32,148 bases of DNA, from the NCBI GenBank assembly GCA_965653565.1, contig CBFHAI010000052.1:1-32148 (forward strand). The letters run 5' to 3'. The DNA is from JALCLA01 sp965653565 (GTDB lineage: Bacteria > Pseudomonadota > Gammaproteobacteria > Xanthomonadales > Xanthomonadaceae). The translations under genes and the position numbers were made by a program. The notes beneath the pieces were generated by a model that was not told where the DNA came from, did no database searches, and worked only from the letters and a program-made list of their open reading frames with translations. Every line of letters starts with the position of its first letter. The first letter of the stretch is position 1. Positions 22,670 to 31,960 of this stretch are shown here, in pieces.

Positions 22670-24067
22670 CTAAACCAGTCCTGTCGCGTAGAACACGCCG
22701 ATCACCACCATCACGGCGGCCGTCTTGATCAGCGTGATCGCGAAAATATCCTTGTAGGCCTGCCGGTGCGTGAGGCCGGTGACGGCCAGCAGCGTGATCA
22801 CCGCGCCGTTGTGGGGCAGGGTGTCCATGCCGCCGGACGCCATCGCCGCGACGCGGTGCAGCACGTCCATCGGGATGCCGGCCGCGTTCGCGTTGGCGAT
22901 GAAGGTTTCCGCCATCGCGGCGAGCGCGATGCTCATGCCGCCCGAGGCCGAGCCGGTGATTCCCGCCAGCGCGGTGACCGTGATCGCTTCGTTGACCAGC
23001 GGATCGGGAATCGCGGCGAGCGCGTTCGCCACGACGAGAAATCCCGGCAGCGCGGCAATCACCGCGCCGAAACCGTATTCGGAGGCCGTGTTCATCGACG
23101 CCAGCAAGGCGCCGCCGATCGCGGCCTTGGTGCCGTCGGCGAAGCTCGTCATCACCGGTTTCCACGCGAGCGCGATCACGCTCGCGATGCCGACCAGCAG
23201 TGCGCCTTCGACCGCCCAGATCGCCGCCACGCGCGAGACTTCCTGCACCACCGGCGCGGCATCGCCGATCACGGCCGGATCGAAGCTGTGGCTGGCGCCG
23301 TACCACGTCGGAATCCACGTCGTCAGCAATTTGTTCGACACGCCGACCAGCACCAGCGGCAGGATCGCCAGCAGCGGATGCGCGAGACGTTCGCCGGTGA
23401 ACGGCACCGGCTCGTTGAGCAACCCGGTGCCGTAGCCTTCGCCGGCGGCGAGCGCGACGCGGCGGCGCCAGTCGAGGTAGAGCATGCCGAGAATCAGGAT
23501 GAAGATGCCGCCGATGGTGCCGAGCCACGGCGCGGCCCAGGCGTTGGTGCCGAAAAACGTGGTCGGAATGATGTTCTGGATCTGCGGCGTTCCGGGCAGG
23601 GCGTCCATCGTGAAGGTGAACGCGCCGAGCGCGATGGTGCCGGGAATCAGCCGTTTCGGAATATCGCTCTGGCGGAACAACTCGGCCGCGAACGGATACA
23701 CCGCGAACACCACGACGAACAGCGATACGCCGCCATAAGTGAGCAAGGCGCAGACGGCGACGATCGACAACATCGCGCGCTGCGCACCGAACACACGAAT
23801 CGTCGCGGCGACGATCGCTTTCGAGAATCCGGAGATCTCGATCAGTTTCCCGAAAATCGCGCCGAGCAGGAACACCGGGAAATACAGCTTCAGGAAGCCC
23901 ACCATCTTGTCCATGAACAAGCCGGTGAACATCGGCGCGACCAGATCCGGATCGGTGAGCAGCACTGCGCCGAGCGCGGCGACCGGTGCGAACAGAATGA
24001 CGCTGTAGCCGCGATAGGCCACCAGCATCAGGAAGCCCAGCGCGGCCAGGACGATCAGAAACGACAT
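22670..24067 (-). CDS. GntP-family permease, possibly for D-3-hydroxybutyrate or gluconate
   Basis: The 465-aa product is almost wholly hydrophobic, with about 12-14 membrane segments (FLIVLAALGFLMLVAYRGYS, MLSIVAVCALLTYGGVSLFV, WLGTIGGIFILILGMLYL, TLIKTAAVMVVIGVFYATGL). It has the GntP pattern: DALPGTPQIQNIIPTTFFG in the first half and GITGSASGGMSIALAAM in the second. GntP members carry gluconate, 3-hydroxybutyrate or related hydroxy acids with protons. The divergent TonB receptor and nearby depolymerase favour 3-hydroxybutyrate, but that is context only. ATG at 24067 lies 159 bases from the receptor start, so the promoters share one region. Confidence 0.88.
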   Translation of the reverse strand: MSFLIVLAALGFLMLVAYRGYSVILFAPVAALGAVLLTDPDLVAPMFTGLFMDKMVGFLKLYFPVFLLGAIFGKLIEISGFSKAIVAATIRVFGAQRAMLSIVAVCALLTYGGVSLFVVVFAVYPFAAELFRQSDIPKRLIPGTIALGAFTFTMDALPGTPQIQNIIPTTFFGTNAWAAPWLGTIGGIFILILGMLYLDWRRRVALAAGEGYGTGLLNEPVPFTGERLAHPLLAILPLVLVGVSNKLLTTWIPTWYGASHSFDPAVIGDAAPVVQEVSRVAAIWAVEGALLVGIASVIALAWKPVMTSFADGTKAAIGGALLASMNTASEYGFGAVIAALPGFLVVANALAAIPDPLVNEAITVTALAGITGSASGGMSIALAAMAETFIANANAAGIPMDVLHRVAAMASGGMDTLPHNGAVITLLAVTGLTHRQAYKDIFAITLIKTAAVMVVIGVFYATGLV

Positions 24068-24226
24068 GCGCGATCCGTGGGTCGGAAAGGAAGGGCCTCA
24101 AGCGGGAGCGAGTGTCCCCGCACGCGAGTGCCGGAACACACTGTACGAAGGTACTAGTTACAGCCGCCGACCCCGCTCCCATGATGCCGGCCATTAACGA
24201 GGCTTTCACGCCCTGGGGAGGAATCG

Positions 24227-26431
24227 ATGAAACCGCTGCGCACTCGTCGTCTTACTGCTGCCGTCGTTGCGGCCTTGATGCTTCCTTTCACCGTGCAGGC
24301 GCAGGGCGTTCGCAGCGGCGACGAAGAACCGAAGAACGATGCGGCGGCGCTGGCCGGCGTCACCGTCACCGCCCGCAAGCGCGAAGAGACGCTGCAGGAC
24401 GTGCCGGTCGCCGTCACCGCCTACACCGCCGAAGCGCTCGATCGCCTCAATGTGGAAGACCTCGGCGATCTCGACGCCTTCGTTCCCAATCTGACGATCT
24501 ATTCCGCGCGCGGTTCGACCAGCACCGTCACCGCCTATATCCGCGGCGTGGGTCAGGCCGATCCGTTGTGGGGCGTCGATCCGGGTGTCGGCATCTATCT
24601 CGACGATGTCTATATCGCGCGTCCGCAGGGTGCGCTGCTCGATGTGTTCGATGTCGAGCGCATCGAAGTGCTGCGCGGCCCGCAGGGCACGCTGTACGGC
24701 AAGAACACGATCGGTGGCGCGATCAAATACATTTCCTCGCCGCTCGAAGCCGATCCTTACGGCCGTGCGTCGATCACCGTCGGCAACTACGAACAGGCCG
24801 ACGTGAAGCTCAGCTACAACATGCCGCTCGGCAATTCCGGCTGGGTGGCGCGCGTCGCCGCCGCCTCGTTGCATCGCGATGGCTACGGTGAAAACCTCAC
24901 CAACGGTGCACCGGTTTCCGACAAGGAAATCCTCGCCGCCCGCGCCACGCTCGGCTACATCGGCAACGAGGATTTCTGGCTCAAGCTCACCGCCGACTGG
25001 ATGGACGATCAATCCGGCGTGCGCGGTGCGCAGATGCTGGCGCCCAACACCAATGCGGTGATCAATGTGCGCGACGTGGCGCCGCTGGACGATCGCTACG
25101 ACATCCGCAGCGGCATGCCGAACGTCAACGACACCTCGATGGACGGCGCGTCGCTGACGATGGGATGGAATCTGGGTGAAGCCTGGACCCTGAAATCGAT
25201 CACCGCCTTCCGTGAATCCGACACCGAAACCAATATCGACTTCGATACCCTGCCGCAGAAAATCGCCGACGTAAAAGCTTTCTATAGCGACGAACAGACG
25301 TCGCAGGAATTCCAGCTCAACTACGACAACGCCGGTTCGTTCCGTGGCGTCGCCGGACTCTACTGGTTCACCGGCGAAGCCGGCGGCCAGGTGCTCAACA
25401 ACTTCTTCAACCTGAGCTTCGGCGATACGCAGGGCCAGGTCGATACCGACAGCATCGCCGTCTATGGCGAGGGCACCTGGGATCTGACCGAGCAATGGTC
25501 GATCACCGGCGGCTTGCGATGGACCGACGAAGAAAAATCCGCGGACGTCTACAACATCGGCTACACCGATGCGACGTTCACTCAGCCCAACGGCGTGGTG
25601 GCCGCCGATTTCGAAGACTCGGTGAGCTTCAGCAATGTCTCGCCGAAGATTTCCATCGACTATCGGTGGGACGACAATACGCTGCTCTACGGCCTGGTTT
25701 CGCGCGGCTTCAAGTCCGGCGGTTTCAACATTCGCGCTCAGGCCACGGCCGTGCCGCGCTCGCGCCTGCCTTTCGACGACGAGAAGGTCACGAGTTATGA
25801 AATCGGCGCCAAAAACTCTTTCCTCGACGACACTGTTTTCCTGAATCTGGCGTATTTCTACAACGACTACAAAGATATCCAGCTCAGCGTCTTCACCGAG
25901 ATCCCCAACACCAATCCGCCCACCTTCTTCGGCGACTTCACCAATGCCGGCGCCGGCACCGTGCAAGGTATTGAGGCCGAGTACGCGATCCAGTTCACCG
26001 ACGCTTTCAGCGTGCAAGGGAACCTCGCCTGGCTCGACGCCGAATACGACGAGTTCATCTCCAACGGCGTTGATGTTTCGGATGTGCAGCGCTTCACCAA
26101 TGCGCCGGAGTTCTCTGGCGCGGTCAGCGCGGTGTACGTCGCTGGGTTCGTAGGCAATGGAACGCTTACCAGCCGCGCCACTTACACCTACCAGGACGAG
26201 GTTTATCCGACCACGGATCTGTCGCCGGTGATCGCCCAGGATGGCTATGGCCTGCTTTCGGCCGGCTTGATCTGGCAGACCGATGGAGCGTGGAGCTTCG
26301 CGCTGGAAGGCAACAACCTGACGGACAAGGAATACCGGACCACCGGCTACAACATCGGCTCGCTCGGCGTGCTGACGGGTTTCTATGGCCCGCCGCGCAC
26401 CTACAGCCTGACGGCACGCTACGATTTCTGA
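24227..26431 (+). CDS. TonB-dependent outer-membrane receptor
   Basis: ATG at 24227 follows a near-perfect GGGAGGAATCG. The 734-aa product has a signal peptide (LTAAVVAALMLPFTVQAQ), an N-terminal plug (about 45-165, with VTVTARKREETLQDVPVAV, VEDLGDLDAFVPNL and IEVLRGPQGTLYGKNTIGG) and a 22-strand barrel ending in YSLTARYDF, with the terminal Phe used for outer-membrane insertion. The barrel shows usual blocks such as GFKSGGFNIR and YEIGAKNSFLDDTVFLNLAY. No sigma-regulator extension precedes the plug. Ligands cannot be read from sequence; the neighbouring depolymerase and permease suggest a hydroxyalkanoate product. A terminator follows. Confidence 0.97.
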   Translation: MKPLRTRRLTAAVVAALMLPFTVQAQGVRSGDEEPKNDAAALAGVTVTARKREETLQDVPVAVTAYTAEALDRLNVEDLGDLDAFVPNLTIYSARGSTSTVTAYIRGVGQADPLWGVDPGVGIYLDDVYIARPQGALLDVFDVERIEVLRGPQGTLYGKNTIGGAIKYISSPLEADPYGRASITVGNYEQADVKLSYNMPLGNSGWVARVAAASLHRDGYGENLTNGAPVSDKEILAARATLGYIGNEDFWLKLTADWMDDQSGVRGAQMLAPNTNAVINVRDVAPLDDRYDIRSGMPNVNDTSMDGASLTMGWNLGEAWTLKSITAFRESDTETNIDFDTLPQKIADVKAFYSDEQTSQEFQLNYDNAGSFRGVAGLYWFTGEAGGQVLNNFFNLSFGDTQGQVDTDSIAVYGEGTWDLTEQWSITGGLRWTDEEKSADVYNIGYTDATFTQPNGVVAADFEDSVSFSNVSPKISIDYRWDDNTLLYGLVSRGFKSGGFNIRAQATAVPRSRLPFDDEKVTSYEIGAKNSFLDDTVFLNLAYFYNDYKDIQLSVFTEIPNTNPPTFFGDFTNAGAGTVQGIEAEYAIQFTDAFSVQGNLAWLDAEYDEFISNGVDVSDVQRFTNAPEFSGAVSAVYVAGFVGNGTLTSRATYTYQDEVYPTTDLSPVIAQDGYGLLSAGLIWQTDGAWSFALEGNNLTDKEYRTTGYNIGSLGVLTGFYGPPRTYSLTARYDF

Positions 26432-26456
26432 GCGAATGCACACGCTCTATCCCCCC

Positions 26457-26483
26457 GGGCCGCGCAAGCGGCCCGTTTCTTTT
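26457..26483 (+). terminator. Terminator after the TonB receptor gene
   Basis: GGGCCGC and GCGGCCC pair around a GCAA tetraloop and are followed by GTTTCTTTT. It lies 25 bases past the receptor stop and just before the depolymerase-like gene, which may therefore be separately or read-through transcribed. Confidence 0.8.
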
Positions 26484-26503
26484 CGAATCCGGCAAACATC
26501 GAC

Positions 26504-27520
26504 ATGATGCGCAAATCCGCTGCACTGGTTCTCTTGCCGGCGACCTTGCTTTGCGCGTGCGCCAAGGCTCCGCCGGCCGCATTGCCGCGGATCACGCTCG
26601 ATCAGCAGCGTATCGCCGTGGCGGGGTTTTCCTCCGGCGCCGCGATGGCGCAACAGGTGCATCTCGCGTTTTCTGATCATTTGGTCGGTGCCGCGTTGCT
26701 CGCGGGCCCGCCTTATCAATGTGCGGAAGGCACGCTCGAAACCGCGCTGTCGCGTTGCATCAAGGCCGAGCCGGATGCGCCGGACGCAGCGCGCCTGGCG
26801 GACCGCGCGCGCGAGCGCGTCGCGAAGAGCCAACTTGCGCCGCTCGACGGGCTGCACGGCGACCGCGTGCTCGTACTGCATGGCCAAGGCGATGCGCTCG
26901 TCGCCGAACCCGTCACGCAAGCCTCGTTCGCGCTGTATGAGAACCTCGCCCGCGATGCGGAAATGGAACTCGAATACGACGCTTCCGGTGAATTCGCGCA
27001 TGTGTTCCCGACGCTCGAAGCCGGTGGCGACTGCGGCGTCACGGCGCCGCCGTATCTTGGAAAATGCGGCGTCGATGTGGCCGGTCGGATGATGCGGTCG
27101 TTGTTCGGTGCGCCGGCTGCGGCGGCAGAAACGGCGGGCGGCTCGCTCGTTCCCTTCGTTCAGTCACCCTTCGCGCCGGCCGAACGCGATGCATTGCTCG
27201 ACGAATCCGGATACCTCTATGTTCCGCCGCAATGCGTCGGCGACAAGGCCTGTGGTCTGCTGATCGTGTTCCATGGTTGCGAGCAGAATGCGGCGGCCGT
27301 CGGTGAAACCTTCGTGCGCGACGCCGGCTTCAATCGCTGGGCCGACGTCTACGATCTGGTGCTGATGTATCCTCAAACGCGATCGAGTTATCTGCCTTTG
27401 AATCCGAAAGCATGCTGGGACTGGTGGGGCTATTCCGGAGCCGACTACGACACCCGCGACGGCGTGCAGCTGCAATGGCTGGCGAACGCGGTGGAAAAGC
27501 TCGGCGCGCGTTTGAAGTAA
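26504..27520 (+). CDS. Polyhydroxybutyrate depolymerase-like lipoprotein esterase
   Basis: The 338-aa product begins with a lipoprotein signal (SAALVLLPATLLCAC, Cys19 as lipid site). The nucleophile elbow is GFSSGAA with Ser43 (G-x-S-x-G). Later blocks fit the PHB depolymerase esterase family: HGQGDALV for the Asp, GEFAHVFPT for the His, and LIVFHGCEQNAAAVGETFV, FNRWADVYDLVLMYPQT and CWDWWGY near the C-terminus. Such enzymes cut poly(3-hydroxybutyrate) or its oligomers to hydroxybutyrate. ATG at 26504 or 26507 is the start; the ribosome site is weak. A lipid anchor would hold it at the envelope, next to the TonB receptor gene. Family good, substrate inferred. Confidence 0.85.
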   Translation: MMRKSAALVLLPATLLCACAKAPPAALPRITLDQQRIAVAGFSSGAAMAQQVHLAFSDHLVGAALLAGPPYQCAEGTLETALSRCIKAEPDAPDAARLADRARERVAKSQLAPLDGLHGDRVLVLHGQGDALVAEPVTQASFALYENLARDAEMELEYDASGEFAHVFPTLEAGGDCGVTAPPYLGKCGVDVAGRMMRSLFGAPAAAAETAGGSLVPFVQSPFAPAERDALLDESGYLYVPPQCVGDKACGLLIVFHGCEQNAAAVGETFVRDAGFNRWADVYDLVLMYPQTRSSYLPLNPKACWDWWGYSGADYDTRDGVQLQWLANAVEKLGARLK

Positions 27521-27551
27521 CGACGCGCGTCGCGCGCGCGGCGACGGAATC

Positions 27552-30500
27552 ATGTTGAGCGCACCCGCGGTTATCGCTGCCGGCCTGCTCTGGCTCGGCC
27601 TGCTGTTCGGCGCCGCGGTGTGGGGCGAACGCCGGCCGACTCTGTTCGCGAACCGCTGGGGCGCGGTGTATTCGCTGTCGCTGGCGGTGTACTGCACGTC
27701 GTGGACGTTCTACGGCACGGTGACGCAGGCGGCGCGTTCGGGCTGGCCATTGCCGCCGACCTTCGTCGGCACGATCCTGTTGTATGCCTTCGGCATCGGA
27801 TTGCTGCGCCGCGTGGTGCGCGTGGCGCGCGAAAACAACAGCAGTTCGATCGCCGATCTGATCGCGACGCGGCTCGGCAAGAGTTCGTGGCTGGCCGCGG
27901 CGATCACCGCCGTGGCGCTGCTCGGGCTGATTCCCTATCTCGCGTTGCAATTGAAGGCCGTCGCGATGAGCTACGGCCTGCTCACGCGCGGCAGCGAATT
28001 GACGCCGGCGCCGTGGGAGGACAGCGCGCTCTATGTCGCGCTCGCGATGGCGTTGTTCGCGATGCTGTTCGGCGCGCGCAGCGCATCGGCGTCGGAACAC
28101 AACCGCGGCCTGGTGCTGGCGATGGCGGTGGAATCGCTGCTCAAGCTCGGCGCGATGCTGGCGCTCGGCGCCTTCGTCGTGTTCGGACCGTACGCCGATT
28201 CGCCGCCGCTGGCGCCGCGTCCCGATGGCGCCGACGGATTTCCCGCGTTGATCGTGCTCGGCGTGCTGGCGATGTTCACGCTGCCGCATCAGTTCCACGT
28301 CGGCGTGGTCGAGTGTCGCGACGAGCATCACCTGCGCACCGCACGCTGGCTGTTTCCACTGTACATGGTGCTGATCGCGCTGCCGATCCTGCCGCTGGCG
28401 CGCGCCGGCGAAGCGCATCTGGCCTCGCTCGGCGTGCCGTCCGATTTATACGTGCTGGCCTTGCCGCTCGCGCAAGGGCAGGGCGGTCTGGCCTTGCTGG
28501 GCTTCCTCGGCGGCTTGAGCGCCGCCACCGGCATGGTGATTCTCGCCACGCTCTCGCTCAGCGTGATGATCGGCAATCACTGGCTCGCGCCGCTGCGCGT
28601 GCGCGGTGCGTGGGCGCAGCCCGGCGGGCCGAATCGCCGTCGGGAAGTGCTGCTGCAACGGCGGATCGGCATCCTCGGTGTGGTGCTGCTGGCGTGGGCC
28701 TACAGCCGCGCGATCGCCGGCAGCGATGCCTTGGCCGACATCGGGGCCGTGTCGTTCTCGGCGCTTGCGACCCTGGCGCCGGCGCTCGGGTTCGCGATGT
28801 GGCGGCCGCAGACCTCGCCGCGCGCGGTGCTGGCCGGGTTGATCGCCGCGGTCGCCGTGTGGAGCTGGGCGCTGCTGTTGCCGAGCCTGGCGCCGTTGCT
28901 GTGGGACGACACGCGCTGGCTGCTGGACGGGCCGTTCGGCATCGCGTGGCTGGCGCCCGATGCGATGTTCGGCCTGATCGGTTGGAGCCGGTTGTTGCGC
29001 GCGGTCTTGCTCAGTCTCGCGGTGGGCGCGCTGGTGACCTTGTTGCTCGCCGCGCGCAAACGCGACGAGCCGCATACCGGACGCGGCGGCGAAATCGAAA
29101 CCGCAGCGCTGCGCGAATTGGCACTGCGGTTCCTGCCTGAAGCGCGCGTCGACGAACTCTTCGTGCATGGCGTATCGAACGCGACGCTGGAAGCGCAGGT
29201 CGAACGCGAACTGGCACTGATGCTCGGCGCGGCATCGGCTCATCTGTTGCTCGACACCGCGCGGCGCGAACCGGGCTCCGGTTTGCAGACCGTCGCCACG
29301 CTGGTGGGCGAAGCGTCGCAAGCCTTGCGCTTCAATCAACGCCTGCTCGAAGCCGCACTCGAGAACATGAGCCAGGGCATCAGCGTGGTCGATCGCGATC
29401 TGCGCCTGATGGCGTGGAATCGTCGCTACAGCCAGATGTTCGGCTTTCCCGAGGAACTGCTGCAGGTGGGCCGTCCGGTGGAAGATCTGGCGCGCTGGGC
29501 GATGACGCGCGGTTATGCGGGCGAGCCCGGACAGATCGATCGCGCCGTGCGCAAACGCCTCGCGCACATGCGCGCGGGCACGCCGCATCTTTCCGAGCGC
29601 ACGTTCCCGGATGGCAGCGTGGTCGAAATCCGCGGCAATCCGATGCCCGGTGGTGGTTTCGTCGCGACCTTCACCGACGTGACCGCATTTCGGCGCGCGC
29701 AAAGCGAATTGATGCAATCGAACGAAACGCTCGAACAGCGGGTCGTCGATCGCACCTCCGCGCTGGCCGATGCGACGCTGGCGGCGGAGCAAGCGAACCG
29801 CGCGAAAACACGTTTTCTCGCGGCCGTCAGCCACGATCTGGCGCAACCGTTGAACGCCGCGCGCTTGTTCACGCATGCGCTGGCGCAGCAGCTCGAACAT
29901 CTGCCGCAGCGCGAGTCGGTCGACAACATCGACGGGGCGCTTGGCTCCGCCGAAGGTCTGCTCGCCGGACTGCTGGATATTTCGCGGCTCGACGCCGGCG
30001 GCATGGCACCGCAGGTCAAGGTGTTCCGGCTCGACGATCTGTTGCAGCACCTGACCGCCGAATTCCGCATGCTGGCGCGCGAAAAAGGCCTGCAGTTGCG
30101 CTGCGTGCCCTGCAGCGCCTGGGTGCGCAGCGACCCGCAGCTGCTGCGCCGCGTGCTGCAGAATTTCCTCGCGAACGCGGTGCGCTACACGGCGAGCGGC
30201 CGGGTGTTGGTGGGCTGCCGGCGCGCCGGCGAGCGGTTGCGCATCGAAGTGTGGGATACCGGTCTGGGGATCGCGGAAAGCGATCGCGTGGTGATCTTCG
30301 AGGAGTTCCGGCGGCTCGATCGCGGCGGACAGGGCCTGGGGTTGGGCCTGGCGATCGCCGAACGCATCGCGCGGTTGCTCGATCATCCGCTGACGCTCGA
30401 TTCCGAGCCCGGGCGCGGCACCGTGTTCGCGATCGACGTGCCGCGTGCCGAACCGTTGCCGCCGAGTGAGGCGTTGCCCATCGAACCCGTGCCCGCCACC

Positions 30501-30872
30501 CCGCGCAGTCGCGTGCTGGTGGTCGACAATGATGCGGCCGTGCTCAAGGCGATGCGCTCGCTGCTCGAAACCTGGCAGTGCGAGGTAGCCGGCGCGCGCA
30601 CGCTGGAAGAAGCGCGCAGCGAATACGCCAAACGCCGGCCCGAGTTGTTGTTGCTCGACTATCACCTCGACGGCGGCCTCACCGGCATCGCGCTGCGCGA
30701 GCAGTTGGGCGCGGCGGCGATGGCCTTGCCCTGCGTGATCATCACGGCCGATCACGACCCCGCGATCCGCACCGAGGTCGAAGCCGCCGGCTGCCATCTG
30801 CTTTACAAGCCGCTGAAGCCGCTGGCGTTGAAGTCGGTGATGGCGCGTGTGGTGCCGGCGCGGGCGGTTTGA
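27552..30872 (+). CDS. Symporter-fused hybrid sensor kinase (CbrA/CrbS-like)
   Basis: The 1106-aa product has an N-terminal solute:sodium symporter-like region of 12-13 membrane segments (about 1-505; AVYCTSWTFYGTVTQAARSG, LPHQFHVGVVECRDEHHLRT, GFLGGLSAATGMVILATLSL). Next comes a linker, a PAS domain (about 600-720; LENMSQGISVVDRDLRLMAW), a coiled linker, a histidine kinase with AVSHDLAQPLNAARLF (His761) and ATPase boxes (FLANAVRYT, WDTGLGIA, GLGLGLAIAERIA), then a receiver domain with Asp1036 in LLLLDYHLDGG. This order matches CrbS, which controls acetate use in vibrios and pseudomonads, and differs from CbrA by the receiver. It lies 31 bases past the depolymerase-like gene. Signal and partner regulator are unknown. 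Confidence 0.94.
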   Translation: MLSAPAVIAAGLLWLGLLFGAAVWGERRPTLFANRWGAVYSLSLAVYCTSWTFYGTVTQAARSGWPLPPTFVGTILLYAFGIGLLRRVVRVARENNSSSIADLIATRLGKSSWLAAAITAVALLGLIPYLALQLKAVAMSYGLLTRGSELTPAPWEDSALYVALAMALFAMLFGARSASASEHNRGLVLAMAVESLLKLGAMLALGAFVVFGPYADSPPLAPRPDGADGFPALIVLGVLAMFTLPHQFHVGVVECRDEHHLRTARWLFPLYMVLIALPILPLARAGEAHLASLGVPSDLYVLALPLAQGQGGLALLGFLGGLSAATGMVILATLSLSVMIGNHWLAPLRVRGAWAQPGGPNRRREVLLQRRIGILGVVLLAWAYSRAIAGSDALADIGAVSFSALATLAPALGFAMWRPQTSPRAVLAGLIAAVAVWSWALLLPSLAPLLWDDTRWLLDGPFGIAWLAPDAMFGLIGWSRLLRAVLLSLAVGALVTLLLAARKRDEPHTGRGGEIETAALRELALRFLPEARVDELFVHGVSNATLEAQVERELALMLGAASAHLLLDTARREPGSGLQTVATLVGEASQALRFNQRLLEAALENMSQGISVVDRDLRLMAWNRRYSQMFGFPEELLQVGRPVEDLARWAMTRGYAGEPGQIDRAVRKRLAHMRAGTPHLSERTFPDGSVVEIRGNPMPGGGFVATFTDVTAFRRAQSELMQSNETLEQRVVDRTSALADATLAAEQANRAKTRFLAAVSHDLAQPLNAARLFTHALAQQLEHLPQRESVDNIDGALGSAEGLLAGLLDISRLDAGGMAPQVKVFRLDDLLQHLTAEFRMLAREKGLQLRCVPCSAWVRSDPQLLRRVLQNFLANAVRYTASGRVLVGCRRAGERLRIEVWDTGLGIAESDRVVIFEEFRRLDRGGQGLGLGLAIAERIARLLDHPLTLDSEPGRGTVFAIDVPRAEPLPPSEALPIEPVPATPRSRVLVVDNDAAVLKAMRSLLETWQCEVAGARTLEEARSEYAKRRPELLLLDYHLDGGLTGIALREQLGAAAMALPCVIITADHDPAIRTEVEAAGCHLLYKPLKPLALKSVMARVVPARAV

Positions 30873-31042
30873 TTTTCCTGCTTAGCGCTTGCATCTCGGC
30901 TGCACGGCATCACAGCCTTGCAGCCCTTCACACGGGAAAAAATTCCGCTGCCGTGGAAACATCGATATTCACGGCGCGATAAACTTGTCGTCGATGAACA
31001 TCGAAACCGCCGATTACGTGTCTCTCCTCGCCAAGCCACCCC

Positions 31043-31837
31043 ATGCAACGCGCACTGCTTGATCGATTCGCCGGCATCGACCGCCTCTACGGCCGTGGCA
31101 GCGTCGAGAAGCTCTCGCGCAGCCACGTTTGCGTTGTGGGTGTCGGCGGCGTGGGCTCGTGGGCGGTGGAAGCGCTGGCGCGCAGCGCCGTCGGACGCCT
31201 GACGCTGATCGACGCCGACGATCTGTGCCTGAGCAACACCACGCGGCAACTGCCCGCCATCGAAGGCCAGTACGGCCGCGCCAAAGTGCAGGCGATGGCG
31301 GAACGCGCGCGTGCGATCAATCCGTTGATCCAGGTCGATGCGTTGCAGCAGTTCCTCACCGTCGGCAACCTCGAAGAAATGCTGGCGCGCGACTACGACA
31401 TGGTGCTCGACGCCTGCGACAGCGTGAAGGTGAAGATCGAGGCCATCGCCTTTTGCCGCCGGCGCAAAATGCCGCTGATCACGGTGGGCTCGGCCGGCGG
31501 CCGCACCGACCCGACCCGCGTGCAGGTGCGCGACCTCAGCCGCACCGAACACGACGCGATGCTCGCCCTGGTACGCAAACGCCTGCGCGCGGATTTTGCG
31601 TTTCCGCGCAATCCCGATCGTTATTTCGGCGTGCAGGCGGTGTATTCGCTGGAAAACGTCCAATACCCGCATCCCGACGGCACCGTCTGCGGCGTGCGAC
31701 CGGCAATGGACCGCGACGCCGCGCTGAAACTCGACTGCGGCGCGGGGCTGGGTGCGGCGACGCACGTCACGGGGACGTTTGCGTTTGCGGCGGTGTCGCG
31801 GGTGATCCAGAAAATTCTGGCGAAGCCGGAAGGTTAG
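31043..31837 (+). CDS. tcdA: tRNA threonylcarbamoyladenosine dehydratase
   Basis: The 264-aa product belongs to the ThiF/E1-like family and cyclises N6-threonylcarbamoyladenosine at tRNA position 37 to ct6A using ATP. The nucleotide-binding loop VVGVGGVGSWAVEALARS is at about 29-46, followed by LTLIDADDLCLSNTTRQLPA, then VLDACDSVKVKIEAIAFCRR and the C-terminal LDCGAGLGAATHVTGTF. N-terminal RFAGIDRLYG is typical of TcdA. Length is normal. ATG at 31043 has no clear ribosome site. It stands alone, 170 bases after the kinase gene. Confidence 0.95.
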   Translation: MQRALLDRFAGIDRLYGRGSVEKLSRSHVCVVGVGGVGSWAVEALARSAVGRLTLIDADDLCLSNTTRQLPAIEGQYGRAKVQAMAERARAINPLIQVDALQQFLTVGNLEEMLARDYDMVLDACDSVKVKIEAIAFCRRRKMPLITVGSAGGRTDPTRVQVRDLSRTEHDAMLALVRKRLRADFAFPRNPDRYFGVQAVYSLENVQYPHPDGTVCGVRPAMDRDAALKLDCGAGLGAATHVTGTFAFAAVSRVIQKILAKPEG

Positions 31838-31869
31838 GTGAGTGCGTTGATGAAGCTTGCAGTGAACGA

Positions 31870-31914
31870 AGGGACGGAAAGGACGCAAAGGCAAGAGGCG
31901 GGACGCAAAGGAAA
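31870..31914 (+). repeat. GGACGCAAAGG-type repeat, single arm (copy C)
   Basis: GGACGGAAAGGACGCAAAGG and then GGACGCAAAGG lie just past the tcdA stop. They match the left arm of copy B at 19451-19494 in motif and spacing. No inverted right arm follows in the window, so this is a half element. Confidence 0.65.
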
Positions 31915-31960
31915 AATAATCATCAGAGTGAAGCGGCTCTTTGGGCCCCGTGTGAAGCGG

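Noticed and set aside
22073..24157. 694-codon plus-strand frame across the permease and small secreted gene
   Set aside because: It crosses two minus-strand genes and their gap, and its product is low-complexity Arg/Gln/His without a signal or domain.
24068..24226. Operator in the divergent permease/receptor gap
   Set aside because: I looked for dyads and promoter boxes, and found only weak partial inverted repeats (AGTGT...ACACT) that do not stand out from chance.
26019..26043. GGAACCTC inside the TonB receptor gene
   Set aside because: It lacks GCATC at the required distance and sits inside a coding region, so it is a chance match.
24206..26443. 745-codon minus-strand frame across the TonB receptor
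   Set aside because: Antisense shadow of a clear receptor gene with full domain conservation.
28446..30797. 783-codon minus-strand frame across the hybrid kinase
   Set aside because: Shadow of the kinase gene: composition dominated by His, Arg, Gln and Ala, and no family resemblance.
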